Shown here piece after piece: positions 8,007 to 15,716 of a stretch of 29,910 nt of DNA (its first letter is position 1; each line of letters begins with the position of its first letter). This stretch comes from VRUE01 sp047519745 (GTDB lineage Bacteria; Actinomycetota; Thermoleophilia; Solirubrobacterales; 70-9), in contig JAPVSJ010000091.1 of the NCBI GenBank assembly GCA_047519745.1, positions 1 through 29,910 on the forward strand. The letters are read 5' to 3'. Made by a program: the position numbers and the translations under genes. The notes beneath the pieces were generated by a model. That model did not search any database, was not told the DNA's origin, and saw only the letters and a list, made by a program, of their open reading frames with translations.

Positions 8007-9343
8007 GCGGGCGATTCTTTCAGGCGGGTCGGTAGGTCGGGGGCGGGCTCGAAGATGTACTTGTGCCCCTTGCGCCGCCGGGTCAGCAGACCGCGCTCGG
8101 CAAGCCCGCGCAGGTCCGAGCGCGCGGTCTCGTGAGACACCCGGTGGCTCATCGCGTGGCTGTCGAAGGAGTAGGACGCGTCCGCCTCTCGGGTCGCGTC
8201 GATCAGCAGTGCCAGCTGCCTTCCGTTCAGGTCGTCGCCGGCCCGCAGCATTCGCTCGATGTCCTGCACCTCGGAGATCTTGCGCTGCAGGTAGACGTGC
8301 AGGTCCTCGATTGCCCGCTCGATCACGCCCAGCTGGTGAATCAGGAAGTAGGTGGTGTCGCCATGGTCGGTCTCCGTCTCCATGAAGGCCCGCGCGTACC
8401 GCGCAGGCGCTTTGCGGATCAGCCTCGAGATCGGCAGATACTCGGCGAGCCAGTAGCCACGCGTGTGCATCGCCCAGAAGAAGAGGATCCGCGCCGTGCG
8501 GCCGTTCCCGTCCACGAAGGGGTGGTCGTAGGCGAGCCAGAAATGAAGCAGCACCGCGCGCATGACCGGATGGATGAACTGCCCGTCCTCGCTGCTTTCG
8601 TTGGCGAACTCGCAGAGCAGCCGGATGCGCTCCGGCAATTGCTCGGCCGGCGGGGGGACGTGGATCGGCTCCGCGTCGTCGCGGTCGAAGACCGCAACCC
8701 GCGGTTCGCCGGGCCGCTGCAGGCGCCCGGCGGCGAGCGGATCGTCGAGGGTGCCCTCGGTGACGATCCGGTGCAGCTCAAAGATCGACTCCGGGCTCAG
8801 TGCCCCGTTCATCTCCTCGCGCATGAACTGCAGCGCCCGGTAGTTGTTGACGATCATCCGCTCGCTGCGGTCGCTCGGTTTCCGCCCGCTGCGCAGCAGC
8901 TCCTTGGCGACCACCCGGGAGGTGGTCGCGCCCTCCAGCTGGCTGGACCGGATCGCCTCCTCCATCAATGAGTTGACGAGAAAGCGCCGACCCGCTCGCC
9001 GCTCGGATGTCACGACCTCGTCCATCGCGACCTCGCCGCCGCAGCGCTGGTCGATGTGGTGCAGACTGCGCAGCAGGCTGTCCGGAAGGCTGAAGCGGAA
9101 GCGGTTTCCGCCCGAGTCGGTCAGGGGGATCTCGCGCAGCTCGAACTCCCTGGCGGTCTTGACCTGCAGCCACCACTGCTCGCTGCTCAGGCCGTCGGGG
9201 GGATCGAGGTGGCGAAGCTTGTCCCAGTGGAGATAGCGCTCCCTCGTCCTCGGGTCCACCGATGCACTGATCGTGGCGACCAGCGCATCGGCATCCAGCT
9301 TGCCTCCCAGCTCATCTATGGACGGCGCTTCGGCTACGTACAT
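8003..9343 (-). CDS. Fic-domain protein adenylyltransferase with C-terminal winged helix
   Basis: A 446-residue class II Fic enzyme, which transfers AMP (or a related group) from a nucleotide to a protein hydroxyl. The inhibitory helix motif [S/T]xxxE[G/N] is present as SSQLEG (133-138, Glu137). The catalytic loop is HPFVDGNGRTAR (274-285), complete with His274. The N-terminal 120 residues are an extra helical domain, and residues about 385-435 form a winged helix (MSHRVSHETARSDLRGLAERG, basic wing TRRRKGHKY) likely to bind DNA. The inhibitory motif implies autoinhibition. Start ATG 9343 has GGAG 7 nt upstream, inside the last repeat of a conspicuous operator, which suggests autoregulation by its own winged helix. 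It lies between uppP and purM and overlaps purM by 4 bp. The target is unknown. Confidence 0.93.
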
Positions 9344-9346
9344 CGC

Positions 9347-9386
9347 AACTCCAAATCAACTCCAAGTTTCTCCAAGATTTGGAGTT
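9347..9386 (-). promoter_or_regulatory. Operator with repeated TTGGAGTT half-sites before the Fic gene
   Basis: AACTCCAAATC (9347-9357) and GATTTGGAGTT (9376-9386) form a perfect 11-bp inverted repeat. Between them are two more half-sites in the same direction as the start-proximal one (aactccaag 9358-9366; tctccaag 9369-9376). The copy next to the start contains the Shine-Dalgarno GGAG, so a bound protein would block initiation. The distal arm overlaps the uppP stop codon. Confidence 0.75.
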
Positions 9387-10203
9387 AGCTCCTCTGACGG
9401 CGCAGCTTCGCCAGCACCGCCGCTGCCAATCCCGCTCTATACGCGGCGTACGGCCACAGCGCGCGATCGCGCTCGACCAGGCCGATCAGGCGCTGGGAGG
9501 CTAGCGTGGAGGAGAAGGAGGCCACGACGCCGATCGCCAGTGAGCGGCGCAGCTCCGGCGCCACGCCTCGCCGGCGCAGGCGCTCGCCCTTGAGTATCGT
9601 CGCGCCGACGATGATCGGCAGCGCGATCGTGCGCGAGAGCAGGTTCGCCTGGTCGCGCGAGAAGCGCCGCCAGCGCGCAGCCGCGAGGGTGACGCCGTTG
9701 CGCGAGACGCCGGGGGCGAGCGCGGCGGCCTGGGCGACGCCGAGGACCAGCCCGTCGGTCGGAGTCGCGTCGCCACGGCCGCGCTGCTGCGGCCGCGTGT
9801 CGGCGACGAGCATCGCCGCCGCGCCGGCGAGCAAGCCGATCGCGGTCGCCCTCGGCCCGCCCAGCCGCCGCTCGATCGGCCGCTCGAAGAAGTAGCCGAC
9901 CGCCGCCGCGGGCAGGAATGAGAGGCCGAGGACCAGAGCCCGCGCCCGGTCGAACTGGCGCAGCTCTTCGAGGATCGTCTGCCGCTGGCCGATCAGCAGC
10001 GCAAGCGCGGCACCGCCGTGCAACGCCACCTCGAAGCTCTTGCGCACCTCGGGGTCGATCTGCTCCCATTCCCATCCTGCCAGCCAGGGAACGAGGACGA
10101 TGTGGGCCGAGGACGAGACCGGCAACAGCTCCGCCGGGCCCTGGACGATTCCCAGCGCCAGCGCGCGGGCAGCCGGGATCCGGCCGTCAGCCCCTCTGCT
10201 CAG
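9385..10203 (-). CDS. uppP: Undecaprenyl-diphosphate phosphatase (BacA family)
   Basis: A multi-pass membrane phosphatase that converts undecaprenyl diphosphate to undecaprenyl phosphate, recycling the lipid carrier for peptidoglycan and surface polysaccharide. Both active-site motifs are present: ELLPVSSSAH near the N-terminus and PGVSRNGVT in the middle. The reading frame continues upstream of the first TTG with ALALGIVQGPAELLPVSS, which is the conserved first helix, so the gene must start earlier. The only start-like codon with a ribosome site is CTG 10203 (GGAG 5-6 nt upstream), overlapping the dedA stop; no in-frame ATG, GTG or TTG lies between it and the upstream stop. This gives 272 residues, close to the usual length. 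It sits beside the polysaccharide locus that needs its product. Confidence 0.9.
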   Translation of the reverse strand: MSRGADGRIPAARALALGIVQGPAELLPVSSSAHIVLVPWLAGWEWEQIDPEVRKSFEVALHGGAALALLIGQRQTILEELRQFDRARALVLGLSFLPAAAVGYFFERPIERRLGGPRATAIGLLAGAAAMLVADTRPQQRGRGDATPTDGLVLGVAQAAALAPGVSRNGVTLAAARWRRFSRDQANLLSRTIALPIIVGATILKGERLRRRGVAPELRRSLAIGVVASFSSTLASQRLIGLVERDRALWPYAAYRAGLAAAVLAKLRRQRS

Positions 10204-10886
10204 AGGGACTCCGTGGTCCCGGCAGGCTCGGCGGCGGCGATCGTCTTTCCGCCGCCTGACTCATTGTCCTCGCCGCCTCGCCGCCGCCTGATCAGCAGGT
10301 AGACGACGCCGGCGACGATCGCCGCGACGACCAGATAGTCCAGGATCTGGAGGTGGTGGCGCCACTGTTCCCAGTTGTCGCCGACCGCCCGCCCGATCAA
10401 GCCGAATCCGAGCACCCAGGGCAGCGAGCCGAGCGCGGTCAGCCAGGTGAACCGCCAGAAGGGCATCTCGGCGACGCCGGCCGGCAGCGAGATGAAGGCG
10501 CGCACGAGCGGCAATAGGCGGGCGAAGAAGACCGTCGCGTCGCCGTGGCGCTTGAACCAGCCGTCGACCCAGGCGAGGCGGCTCGGGCTGATGTGGATCA
10601 GGCGGTTTTTCTCCAGCAGGTCGATGCGGCCGTAGTAGCCGATCGCGTAGGTCAGCCAGGACCCGACCATGTTTCCGGCCAGCCCCGCGAGCACGATCCC
10701 GATCAGCGTCTGGTCGCCGTTGGAGACGCTGAAGCCGCCGAACAGCATCACCGCCTCGCTCGGGATCGGGATGCAGGCGCTGCCGGCCGCCATCAGCAGG
10801 AAGATGCCGGCGAGGCCGGTGCTTTCGATCACGTTGACGCAGAGGTCGACGATCGGGCCCGTTATGTCGGCAAAGGGAATCGGCAT
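10200..10886 (-). CDS. DedA-family membrane protein
   Basis: A 228-residue integral membrane protein of the DedA/SNARE-associated family. Members are linked to lipid-carrier and phospholipid translocation and to membrane homeostasis. The hallmarks are visible: GSACIPIPSEAVMLFGGF near the N-terminus (the E in PxPSE), GNMVGSWLTYAIGYYGR, FKRHGDATVFFARLLPLVRAF and SLPAGVAEMPFWRF, then a last helix (about 190-210) and a basic tail. ATG 10886 is preferred over the TTG at 10925, which would add 13 unconserved residues. It overlaps the start of uppP, so the pair is probably co-translated. Coupling of a possible undecaprenyl-phosphate flippase with UppP fits their shared substrate, but for this protein that is inference. 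Confidence 0.9.
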   Translation of the reverse strand: MPIPFADITGPIVDLCVNVIESTGLAGIFLLMAAGSACIPIPSEAVMLFGGFSVSNGDQTLIGIVLAGLAGNMVGSWLTYAIGYYGRIDLLEKNRLIHISPSRLAWVDGWFKRHGDATVFFARLLPLVRAFISLPAGVAEMPFWRFTWLTALGSLPWVLGFGLIGRAVGDNWEQWRHHLQILDYLVVAAIVAGVVYLLIRRRRGGEDNESGGGKTIAAAEPAGTTESL

Positions 10887-10926
10887 GCGCGAAGCGGGGA
10901 TTGTAGGGAGCGGGCCGAACAGCAAC

Positions 10927-10932
10927 TAAACT
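10927..10932 (+). promoter_or_regulatory. Candidate -10 element (TAAACT) for the polysaccharide locus
   Basis: TAAACT lies 11 nt before ATG 10944 with no Shine-Dalgarno and no clear -35. The 57-bp gap to the divergent dedA start must hold the promoter of both units. Confidence 0.3.
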
Positions 10933-10943
10933 CGGGTTGCCTC

Positions 10944-12830
10944 ATGGGTCGGCTCAACCACCCCGTCTACCGCACTCGGCTCCTGCAAGCGGCAGCCGAT
11001 GCGCTCCTCGTCGCCCTCGCCTACTACCTGGCGTTCCGGCTGCGCTTCCTCGACCGGGCCGATCTTCCGCACCGCTACTGGGTGCTGTTCGCCCAGTCGG
11101 TCGGCTTCGTCGCCCTGATCGAGGTCACGGTCTTCGCCGCCTTCGGGCTCTACCAGAAGTGGTGGCGCTACGTCAGCGGCCGTGACTTCCTCACGATCGG
11201 CCGCGCCGTCGCCGCCGCCAGCGCGATCGTCGTCGTCCTCTTCACCGTGCTCAAGCCCTTCAAGCACGACCTGCCGCGCTCGGTCGCCGTGATGGACTTC
11301 CTGCTGACGCTGTTCCTCGTCGCCGGCGCCCGCCTCGCCGTGCGGCTGATCGTCGAGCGGCCGACCCACGGCCACCGGCTGCCCAGGCATGAGGTGCTGG
11401 TGATCGGCGCCGGCTCGGGCGGTCAGATGGTCGTCCGCGAGATGCACCTCAACCCGAACCTGGGCGCGACCGCGATCGGCTTCGTCGACGACGACGCCCG
11501 CAAACAGGGGATGCGGATGCTCGGCCTCAAGGTGCTGGGGACGACCGCGCAGATCGAGACGATCCTCGACGAGACCGAGCCCGACGAGGTGGTGATCGCG
11601 ATCCCCTCGGCACCGGGCACGCTGCGGGGCAAGGTTGTCGCCGCCTGCCGCGAGCGCGAGATCCGCGTCCGCACCCTGCCGACCGTGTTCGAGCTGCTGC
11701 GCGGCGGTGTCCAGCTGAGCAAGCAGCTGCGCGAGGTCCAGGTGGAGGACGTGCTCGGACGCGACCCGATCGTCGTCGAGCTCGACCGGGTCGGCGCCTA
11801 TCTGCGCGACCGCATCGTCCTCGTCACCGGCGCCGGCGGGTCGATCGGCTCCGAGCTCTGTCGCCAGATCGCCCGGGTCGGGCCGCGGCTGCTGGTGATG
11901 CTCGACCATGCCGAGGACAACCTCTTCGAGATCGAGCGCGAGATGGTCGACGAGCGTCACTTCTCGAATGTCGAGTCGGTGCTCGCCGACTGCAGGGAAC
12001 CGCACCGGATGCTGGAGACGATGCAGCGCTTCAAGCCGAGCGTCGTCTTCCACGCCGCCGCCTACAAGCACGTGCCGCTGATGGAGGCAAACCCGCTGGA
12101 GGCGGTGCGCAACAACGCGATCGCCACGCGGATCGCCGCCGAGACCGCGGCCGCCTCCGATGTCGAGCGCTTCGTCCTCATCTCCACCGACAAGGCGGTC
12201 AATCCGCAGACCGTGATGGGCGCCTCGAAGGCGATGGCCGAGTGGATCGTCGAGGCCGCCGGCCACAAGCACCCCGGCACCCGCTTCGCCAGCGTCCGCT
12301 TCGGCAACGTGCTGGCTTCCTCGGGCAGCGTCGTGCCGATCTTCCGCGGCCAGATCGAGCGCGGCGGTCCGGTCACCGTCACCCACCCGGAGATGACCCG
12401 CTTCTTCATGACGATCCCCGAGGCGGTGCAGCTGGTGATCCGCGCTGGTGACATCGGCGCCGGCCGCGGCGAGGTCTTCGTCCTCGACATGGGCGACCCG
12501 GTCAAGATCGTCGACCTCGCCAACAACATGATCCGCCTGGCCGGCTACGAGCCGGGGGCCGAGATCGCGATCGAGTTCACCCAGCCGCGGCCGGGGGAGA
12601 AGCTGCACGAGGAGCTGGTCGGAAGCGGCGAGGAGCTGCGCCCGACGGCGGCCAAACGGATCCACCGCACGGTCCGCACGGCGCCGCTCGACACCGAGTG
12701 GGTCGAGTCGACCCTGAACTCGCTCGAGCACCTGGTCATGGCCGGCGACGAGGCCAACCTGGCCGAGCGGGTGGTCGAGCTGATCACCGCGCAGGGCGGG
12801 GACGCGGCGGCAGTCTCCCTCGACGGATAG
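10944..12830 (+). CDS. Membrane nucleoside-diphosphate-sugar 4,6-dehydratase (CapD/PglF/FlaA1 family)
   Basis: A 628-residue protein. The N-terminus holds about four membrane helices (residues 13-31, 46-69, 84-103, 113-134), followed by a first nucleotide-binding region (VLVIGAGSGGQ, 151-161). The catalytic SDR domain begins at about 290 with TGAGGSIGSE (295-304). AAYKHVPLME (372-381), STDKAVNP (414-421) and MGASK (425-429) are all present. Met in place of Tyr before Lys429 is typical of the 4,6-dehydratases of this family, which turn UDP-GlcNAc-type sugars into 4-keto-6-deoxy intermediates. It opens the polysaccharide operon and would feed precursor to the glycosyltransferases downstream. 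ATG 10944 is the only start that precedes the first helix closely. The exact substrate cannot be told from sequence. Confidence 0.92.
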   Translation: MGRLNHPVYRTRLLQAAADALLVALAYYLAFRLRFLDRADLPHRYWVLFAQSVGFVALIEVTVFAAFGLYQKWWRYVSGRDFLTIGRAVAAASAIVVVLFTVLKPFKHDLPRSVAVMDFLLTLFLVAGARLAVRLIVERPTHGHRLPRHEVLVIGAGSGGQMVVREMHLNPNLGATAIGFVDDDARKQGMRMLGLKVLGTTAQIETILDETEPDEVVIAIPSAPGTLRGKVVAACREREIRVRTLPTVFELLRGGVQLSKQLREVQVEDVLGRDPIVVELDRVGAYLRDRIVLVTGAGGSIGSELCRQIARVGPRLLVMLDHAEDNLFEIEREMVDERHFSNVESVLADCREPHRMLETMQRFKPSVVFHAAAYKHVPLMEANPLEAVRNNAIATRIAAETAAASDVERFVLISTDKAVNPQTVMGASKAMAEWIVEAAGHKHPGTRFASVRFGNVLASSGSVVPIFRGQIERGGPVTVTHPEMTRFFMTIPEAVQLVIRAGDIGAGRGEVFVLDMGDPVKIVDLANNMIRLAGYEPGAEIAIEFTQPRPGEKLHEELVGSGEELRPTAAKRIHRTVRTAPLDTEWVESTLNSLEHLVMAGDEANLAERVVELITAQGGDAAAVSLDG

Positions 12831-12845
12831 CCTCTCGCAGCCAAG

Positions 12846-13646
12846 TTGCAGGTGATCAAAGAAATCGGGGCTTACGCGGGTCTCCTTGCCTTTCTCGGCC
12901 TGGCCCTGCTTGCCTTGCTCTCGTTCGCCCAGGGGCGCGACATCCGCCGCTTGCGCGAGTGGGCGGGGTCGGCTCCGGAGCGCGATGCCGAGCGCAAGGA
13001 CTCGACCTCCGCCGCGGCGGCGCAGCGGGCCGAGGAGATGCGCAAGCTGGAAGAGGCCCGCGATGCCGAGCGCCGCGCGGCAGATCTGCGCGAGCATCGC
13101 CGCGAGAGCCGTGAGGCCGGGCTGCCTGAACTGACGCGCAGCGAGCGCCTGCGCGAGCGCTTCTCGCGCGACGGCGGCGAGGTGGCCGCCGCGGGCGGGC
13201 TGAGAAGCCGGCTCGGCGACCCGCGCTATCTCGTCGGCCTTTTCGTTGTCCTGGTCCTGCTCGCCGGCGGCGCCGCCTACGCGGTGACGCGAGGCGGCGA
13301 CGAAGGCTCGGGCGCCAAGAGCGGCAAGCAGGCTTCGCATGCGCTCAAGCCGAGCGAAATCGAGGTGACGGTGCTCAACGGCACGGCGGTGGAAGGGCTG
13401 GCCGGTACCTACGGCAACATGGTCGAGCACCGCGGCTACCAGCTCGGCGCGGTCACCAACAGCCGCTCGAGCTTTGCGGAAAGCGTCGTTATGTTCCAGC
13501 AGGGCGAGGGTGCGGCCGCGCATCGCGTTGCCGACTCGCTGGAAATCTCGCGGGTGAAGCCGATGACCTCTGAAGTCGCCTCGCTCTCGGCCGGGGCTCC
13601 CGTCGCGGTCGTCGTCGGCGAAGACAATGCCTCGACGACGGGTTAG
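12846..13646 (+). CDS. Membrane protein with a solo LytR_C domain
   Basis: A 266-residue protein with an N-terminal hydrophobic segment (about 8-28) and a long charged, Ala/Arg/Glu-rich coiled-coil-like stretch (40-110). A second membrane helix lies at 129-148, and an outside C-terminal LytR_C domain at 172-258 (VTVLNGTAVEGLAGTYGNMV ... APVAVVVGED). LytR_C usually sits behind the LCP catalytic domain of the enzymes that attach glycopolymers to peptidoglycan; here no LCP domain is present, so this may be an accessory or scaffold for such attachment. Start TTG 12846 is uncertain; GTG 12852 is two codons later and equally possible. The end overlaps the next gene by 20 bp, so they are co-transcribed. 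Confidence 0.82.
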   Translation: MQVIKEIGAYAGLLAFLGLALLALLSFAQGRDIRRLREWAGSAPERDAERKDSTSAAAAQRAEEMRKLEEARDAERRAADLREHRRESREAGLPELTRSERLRERFSRDGGEVAAAGGLRSRLGDPRYLVGLFVVLVLLAGGAAYAVTRGGDEGSGAKSGKQASHALKPSEIEVTVLNGTAVEGLAGTYGNMVEHRGYQLGAVTNSRSSFAESVVMFQQGEGAAAHRVADSLEISRVKPMTSEVASLSAGAPVAVVVGEDNASTTG

Positions 13647-14100
13647 CCTCGCGGCAGTCGTCTTCGCCCTGCTCGTCGTCGCAACGGTCGCCGCCTTCGC
13701 CTGGTCGCAGCGCCTCAAGCGCGACCCCCTCGTGCTCGACCGGGTCACCTTCGGCACCGCCGCCAGCCGCTCGTTCACGCCGAACGGCGACTGCCGCTTC
13801 GACCAGATCCGGATCCGCTTCCGCACGACCATCTCCGACACCGGCGACGTCCAGGTGGTCAAGCCTGGCGGCAAGCTGATCGTCACGCTCGCCCGTGACA
13901 CCTATCTCAAGCGCTACAGGTTCCACACCTTCTACTGGGACGGTCGAACCCGTGATGACGGCACCGCCCCGCCGGGGCGCTACAAGCTGCGCGTGAAGCT
14001 GCTGGGACAGGAACGGACGCTGGTCCCCGGGGGCGTGGTAAGGCTGCGCCGCTCGCCGACCAGGCCGACGAAGCGCTGCTCGAAAGGGCCGAGGGGTTGA
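13627..14100 (+). CDS. Membrane-anchored FlgD/Ig-like domain protein
   Basis: A 157-residue protein. One N-terminal membrane helix (about 6-26) acts as a signal anchor. The rest is an extracytoplasmic beta domain of the FlgD-Ig/CHU_C kind: SRSFTPNGDCRFDQIRIRFR, then VTLARDTY, FYWDGRTRDDGTAPPGRYKL and a final strand. The W-D-G-x-x-x-x-G-x-x-x-P-x-G-x-Y pattern is the family hallmark. A basic Arg/Lys tail follows. It overlaps the LytR_C gene by 20 bp and the polymerase gene by 4 bp, so it belongs to the same transcript. A structural or binding role at the cell surface is likely, but no enzyme motif is seen. Confidence 0.75.
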   Translation: MPRRRVSLAAVVFALLVVATVAAFAWSQRLKRDPLVLDRVTFGTAASRSFTPNGDCRFDQIRIRFRTTISDTGDVQVVKPGGKLIVTLARDTYLKRYRFHTFYWDGRTRDDGTAPPGRYKLRVKLLGQERTLVPGGVVRLRRSPTRPTKRCSKGPRG

Positions 14101-15707
14101 GCGACTTCCTCGCTGCGGCCGGCGTCCTGGCCGCAGCCGCCGCAGCCGCCGCCTCGATCATCCTGCCACCGAGCCGGCAGCGCTCGCTGGCGATGCTGCT
14201 GGCGCTCGCCCTCTTCCCAATTCTGATCCTCGGCGACCAGTGGCACTCCGCCCAGATAGTCGACCTGCGCGATCACACCGCCCGGCTTGCGGCACTCGGA
14301 ATCGTCGGTTTGGCTGGGGTCGCAGCCCTTGCCCTCGCTTTTCGACGTTGGCCACTCGCTCTCCCGCTCGCGGTCGTCTTTGCGCTTCCCTTTCGCGTTC
14401 CGCTGCACGCGGGCGGAGATACGGCCAATCTCCTCGTCCCGCTCTACCTCGTCATAGGTGGGGGGGTGATCTCCGCGGCGCTCGGCGAGTGGCAGAAGCG
14501 TGGGGGGGTCGATCCGCGTGCTGGGTTTTTCGCCTGGCGGCGGTCATCTCTCGCCGACCCTGCTGTGCGAAAAACAGGACGCCGCGCCCGGATCGACCCC
14601 CCCACACTCCTGCCATATGTTCTGGCCGGGGTGGTGCTTCTGTATGCGCTGCAGACGTTGTACTCGCCTGATTTTTCGAAAAGCCTTCAGAACGTGTGCT
14701 TCTTCTTCGTGCCGTTCTCGTTGGTCTACGCGTTGCTGCGGGATGTGAGCTGGAACAAGAAGCTGCTGAAGCTCGTGTTGTGCGTGGTAGCTGTCGAGGC
14801 TGTTGCGTTCGTGCTGGTGGGCTCTGTGGAGTACGTCAGCCGCAGCCTTTTCTGGAACGACCAAGTGATCAGGTCGAACGAATTCCATACGTACTTCCGG
14901 GTCAACTCGATCTTCTGGGACCCGAACATCTACGGGCGCTACCTGTCACTGGTGATCGTCGTGGCGATGTCAGCGCTGCTGTGGGTGAAGGAACGTCGGA
15001 CGCTGGCACTGTTGACTGGGTTGGTGGCTGTGCTTTGGCTGGGGCTTGCAGTCACCTTCTCCCAATCCAGCTTCGCTGCGTTGTTGGCGGGCTTGGCTGT
15101 CCTTGCGGCGTTGAGGTGGAGCTGGCGCTGGACGCTCGCGGCTGTCGGCGCGGGAGCTGTCCTCGCTGTCGTAGTCGTTCTCTTTGCGGGAGGCGTCTCG
15201 AAGCTCAGTCCCGACCGCCTCAACTCCGACACTGGAGGCCGTGGCCACCTGGTCTCGGGTGGCGCCAAGCTGTTCGCCCAACGCCCACTATGGGGCTACG
15301 GCGCCGGCAGCTTCCCTCGTGCCTACCGAGAGCACGCAGCAACCAAGAAAGCCCCGGTCGTCGTCTCCCACACCGAGCCCGTGACCGTCGCAGCCGAGCA
15401 GGGCCTCATCGGCCTTTTCGCTTACGGCTCCCTGATCGTCGTGGCCCTGTGGACCATGGCCTCCGGGTTGGGATTGGGTATCCCCCGTCGGGAACTTGTG
15501 AGCTCTCCCCGAAGCGAGCCCGAGAGGTCCTCCCAGAGCGGGTTCCAGGCGGGGGATACCCAATCCCGCGCTGCCGTTCTTGCGGCCTTTGTGGCACTGC
15601 TCGTCCACACGATGGCCTACGCCGGCTTCTACGAGGACCCGATCACCTGGGTCCTGCTCGCGGCCGGCGCCTCACTCGCCGCGCTCCCGGTCCGCGCCGA
15701 GACGTAG
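14097..15707 (+). CDS. O-antigen ligase/polymerase-like protein (Wzy/WaaL family) with two palindromic inserts
   Basis: A 536-residue integral membrane protein with about 10-12 hydrophobic helices and a Wzy_C-like segment. Family-like stretches are FRVNSIFWDPNIYGRYLSL, the loop GAKLFAQRPLWGYGAGSFPR, VSHTEPVTVAAEQGLIGLF and HTMAYAGFYEDPITW. It would polymerise or ligate lipid-linked repeat units on the outer face of the membrane. The start is TTG 14097, overlapping the previous stop (TTGA). Two stretches are foreign to the family and match long palindromes in the DNA: residues about 135-171 and 458-491, both hydrophilic and both between membrane helices. Codon use in about 14630-15230 (many TTG, GTG and GCT codons) differs from the GCC/CTC-rich neighbours, suggesting mosaic origin. 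The frame is intact, so the gene is probably functional. Confidence 0.87.
   Translation: MSDFLAAAGVLAAAAAAAASIILPPSRQRSLAMLLALALFPILILGDQWHSAQIVDLRDHTARLAALGIVGLAGVAALALAFRRWPLALPLAVVFALPFRVPLHAGGDTANLLVPLYLVIGGGVISAALGEWQKRGGVDPRAGFFAWRRSSLADPAVRKTGRRARIDPPTLLPYVLAGVVLLYALQTLYSPDFSKSLQNVCFFFVPFSLVYALLRDVSWNKKLLKLVLCVVAVEAVAFVLVGSVEYVSRSLFWNDQVIRSNEFHTYFRVNSIFWDPNIYGRYLSLVIVVAMSALLWVKERRTLALLTGLVAVLWLGLAVTFSQSSFAALLAGLAVLAALRWSWRWTLAAVGAGAVLAVVVVLFAGGVSKLSPDRLNSDTGGRGHLVSGGAKLFAQRPLWGYGAGSFPRAYREHAATKKAPVVVSHTEPVTVAAEQGLIGLFAYGSLIVVALWTMASGLGLGIPRRELVSSPRSEPERSSQSGFQAGDTQSRAAVLAAFVALLVHTMAYAGFYEDPITWVLLAAGASLAALPVRAET
14500..14605. repeat. Palindromic element A inside the polymerase gene
   Basis: Perfect 17-bp outer arms (14500-14516 gtgggggggtcgatccg; 14589-14605 its reverse complement) enclose a perfect 9-bp pair (gtttttcgc 14525-14533; gcgaaaaac 14567-14575) and an inner CGGCG/CGCCG (14538-14542, 14552-14556). 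The element is read through in frame, giving RGGVDPR at the start and RIDPPT at the end. A near copy of one arm (gtgggggggtgatctccgcg) lies 42 bp upstream at 14458-14477. Confidence 0.85.
15470..15567. repeat. Palindromic element B inside the polymerase gene
   Basis: Perfect 18-bp arms (15470-15487 gggattgggtatcccccg; 15550-15567 reverse complement) enclose GGAAC/GTTCC (15491-15495, 15542-15546) and an imperfect inner stem. It is read through in frame as a hydrophilic, Ser/Arg/Pro-rich peptide. The arm differs from those of A and C except for the five-base G/C run at its inner end. Confidence 0.85.
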
Positions 15708-15716
15708 CCTCCCAGC

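Noticed and set aside
10926..13901. A 991-codon open frame antisense to capD and the LytR_C gene
   Set aside because: It is a shadow of high-GC codon bias: low-complexity His/Asp/Arg/Leu-rich sequence with no domain, opposite genes with clear motifs.
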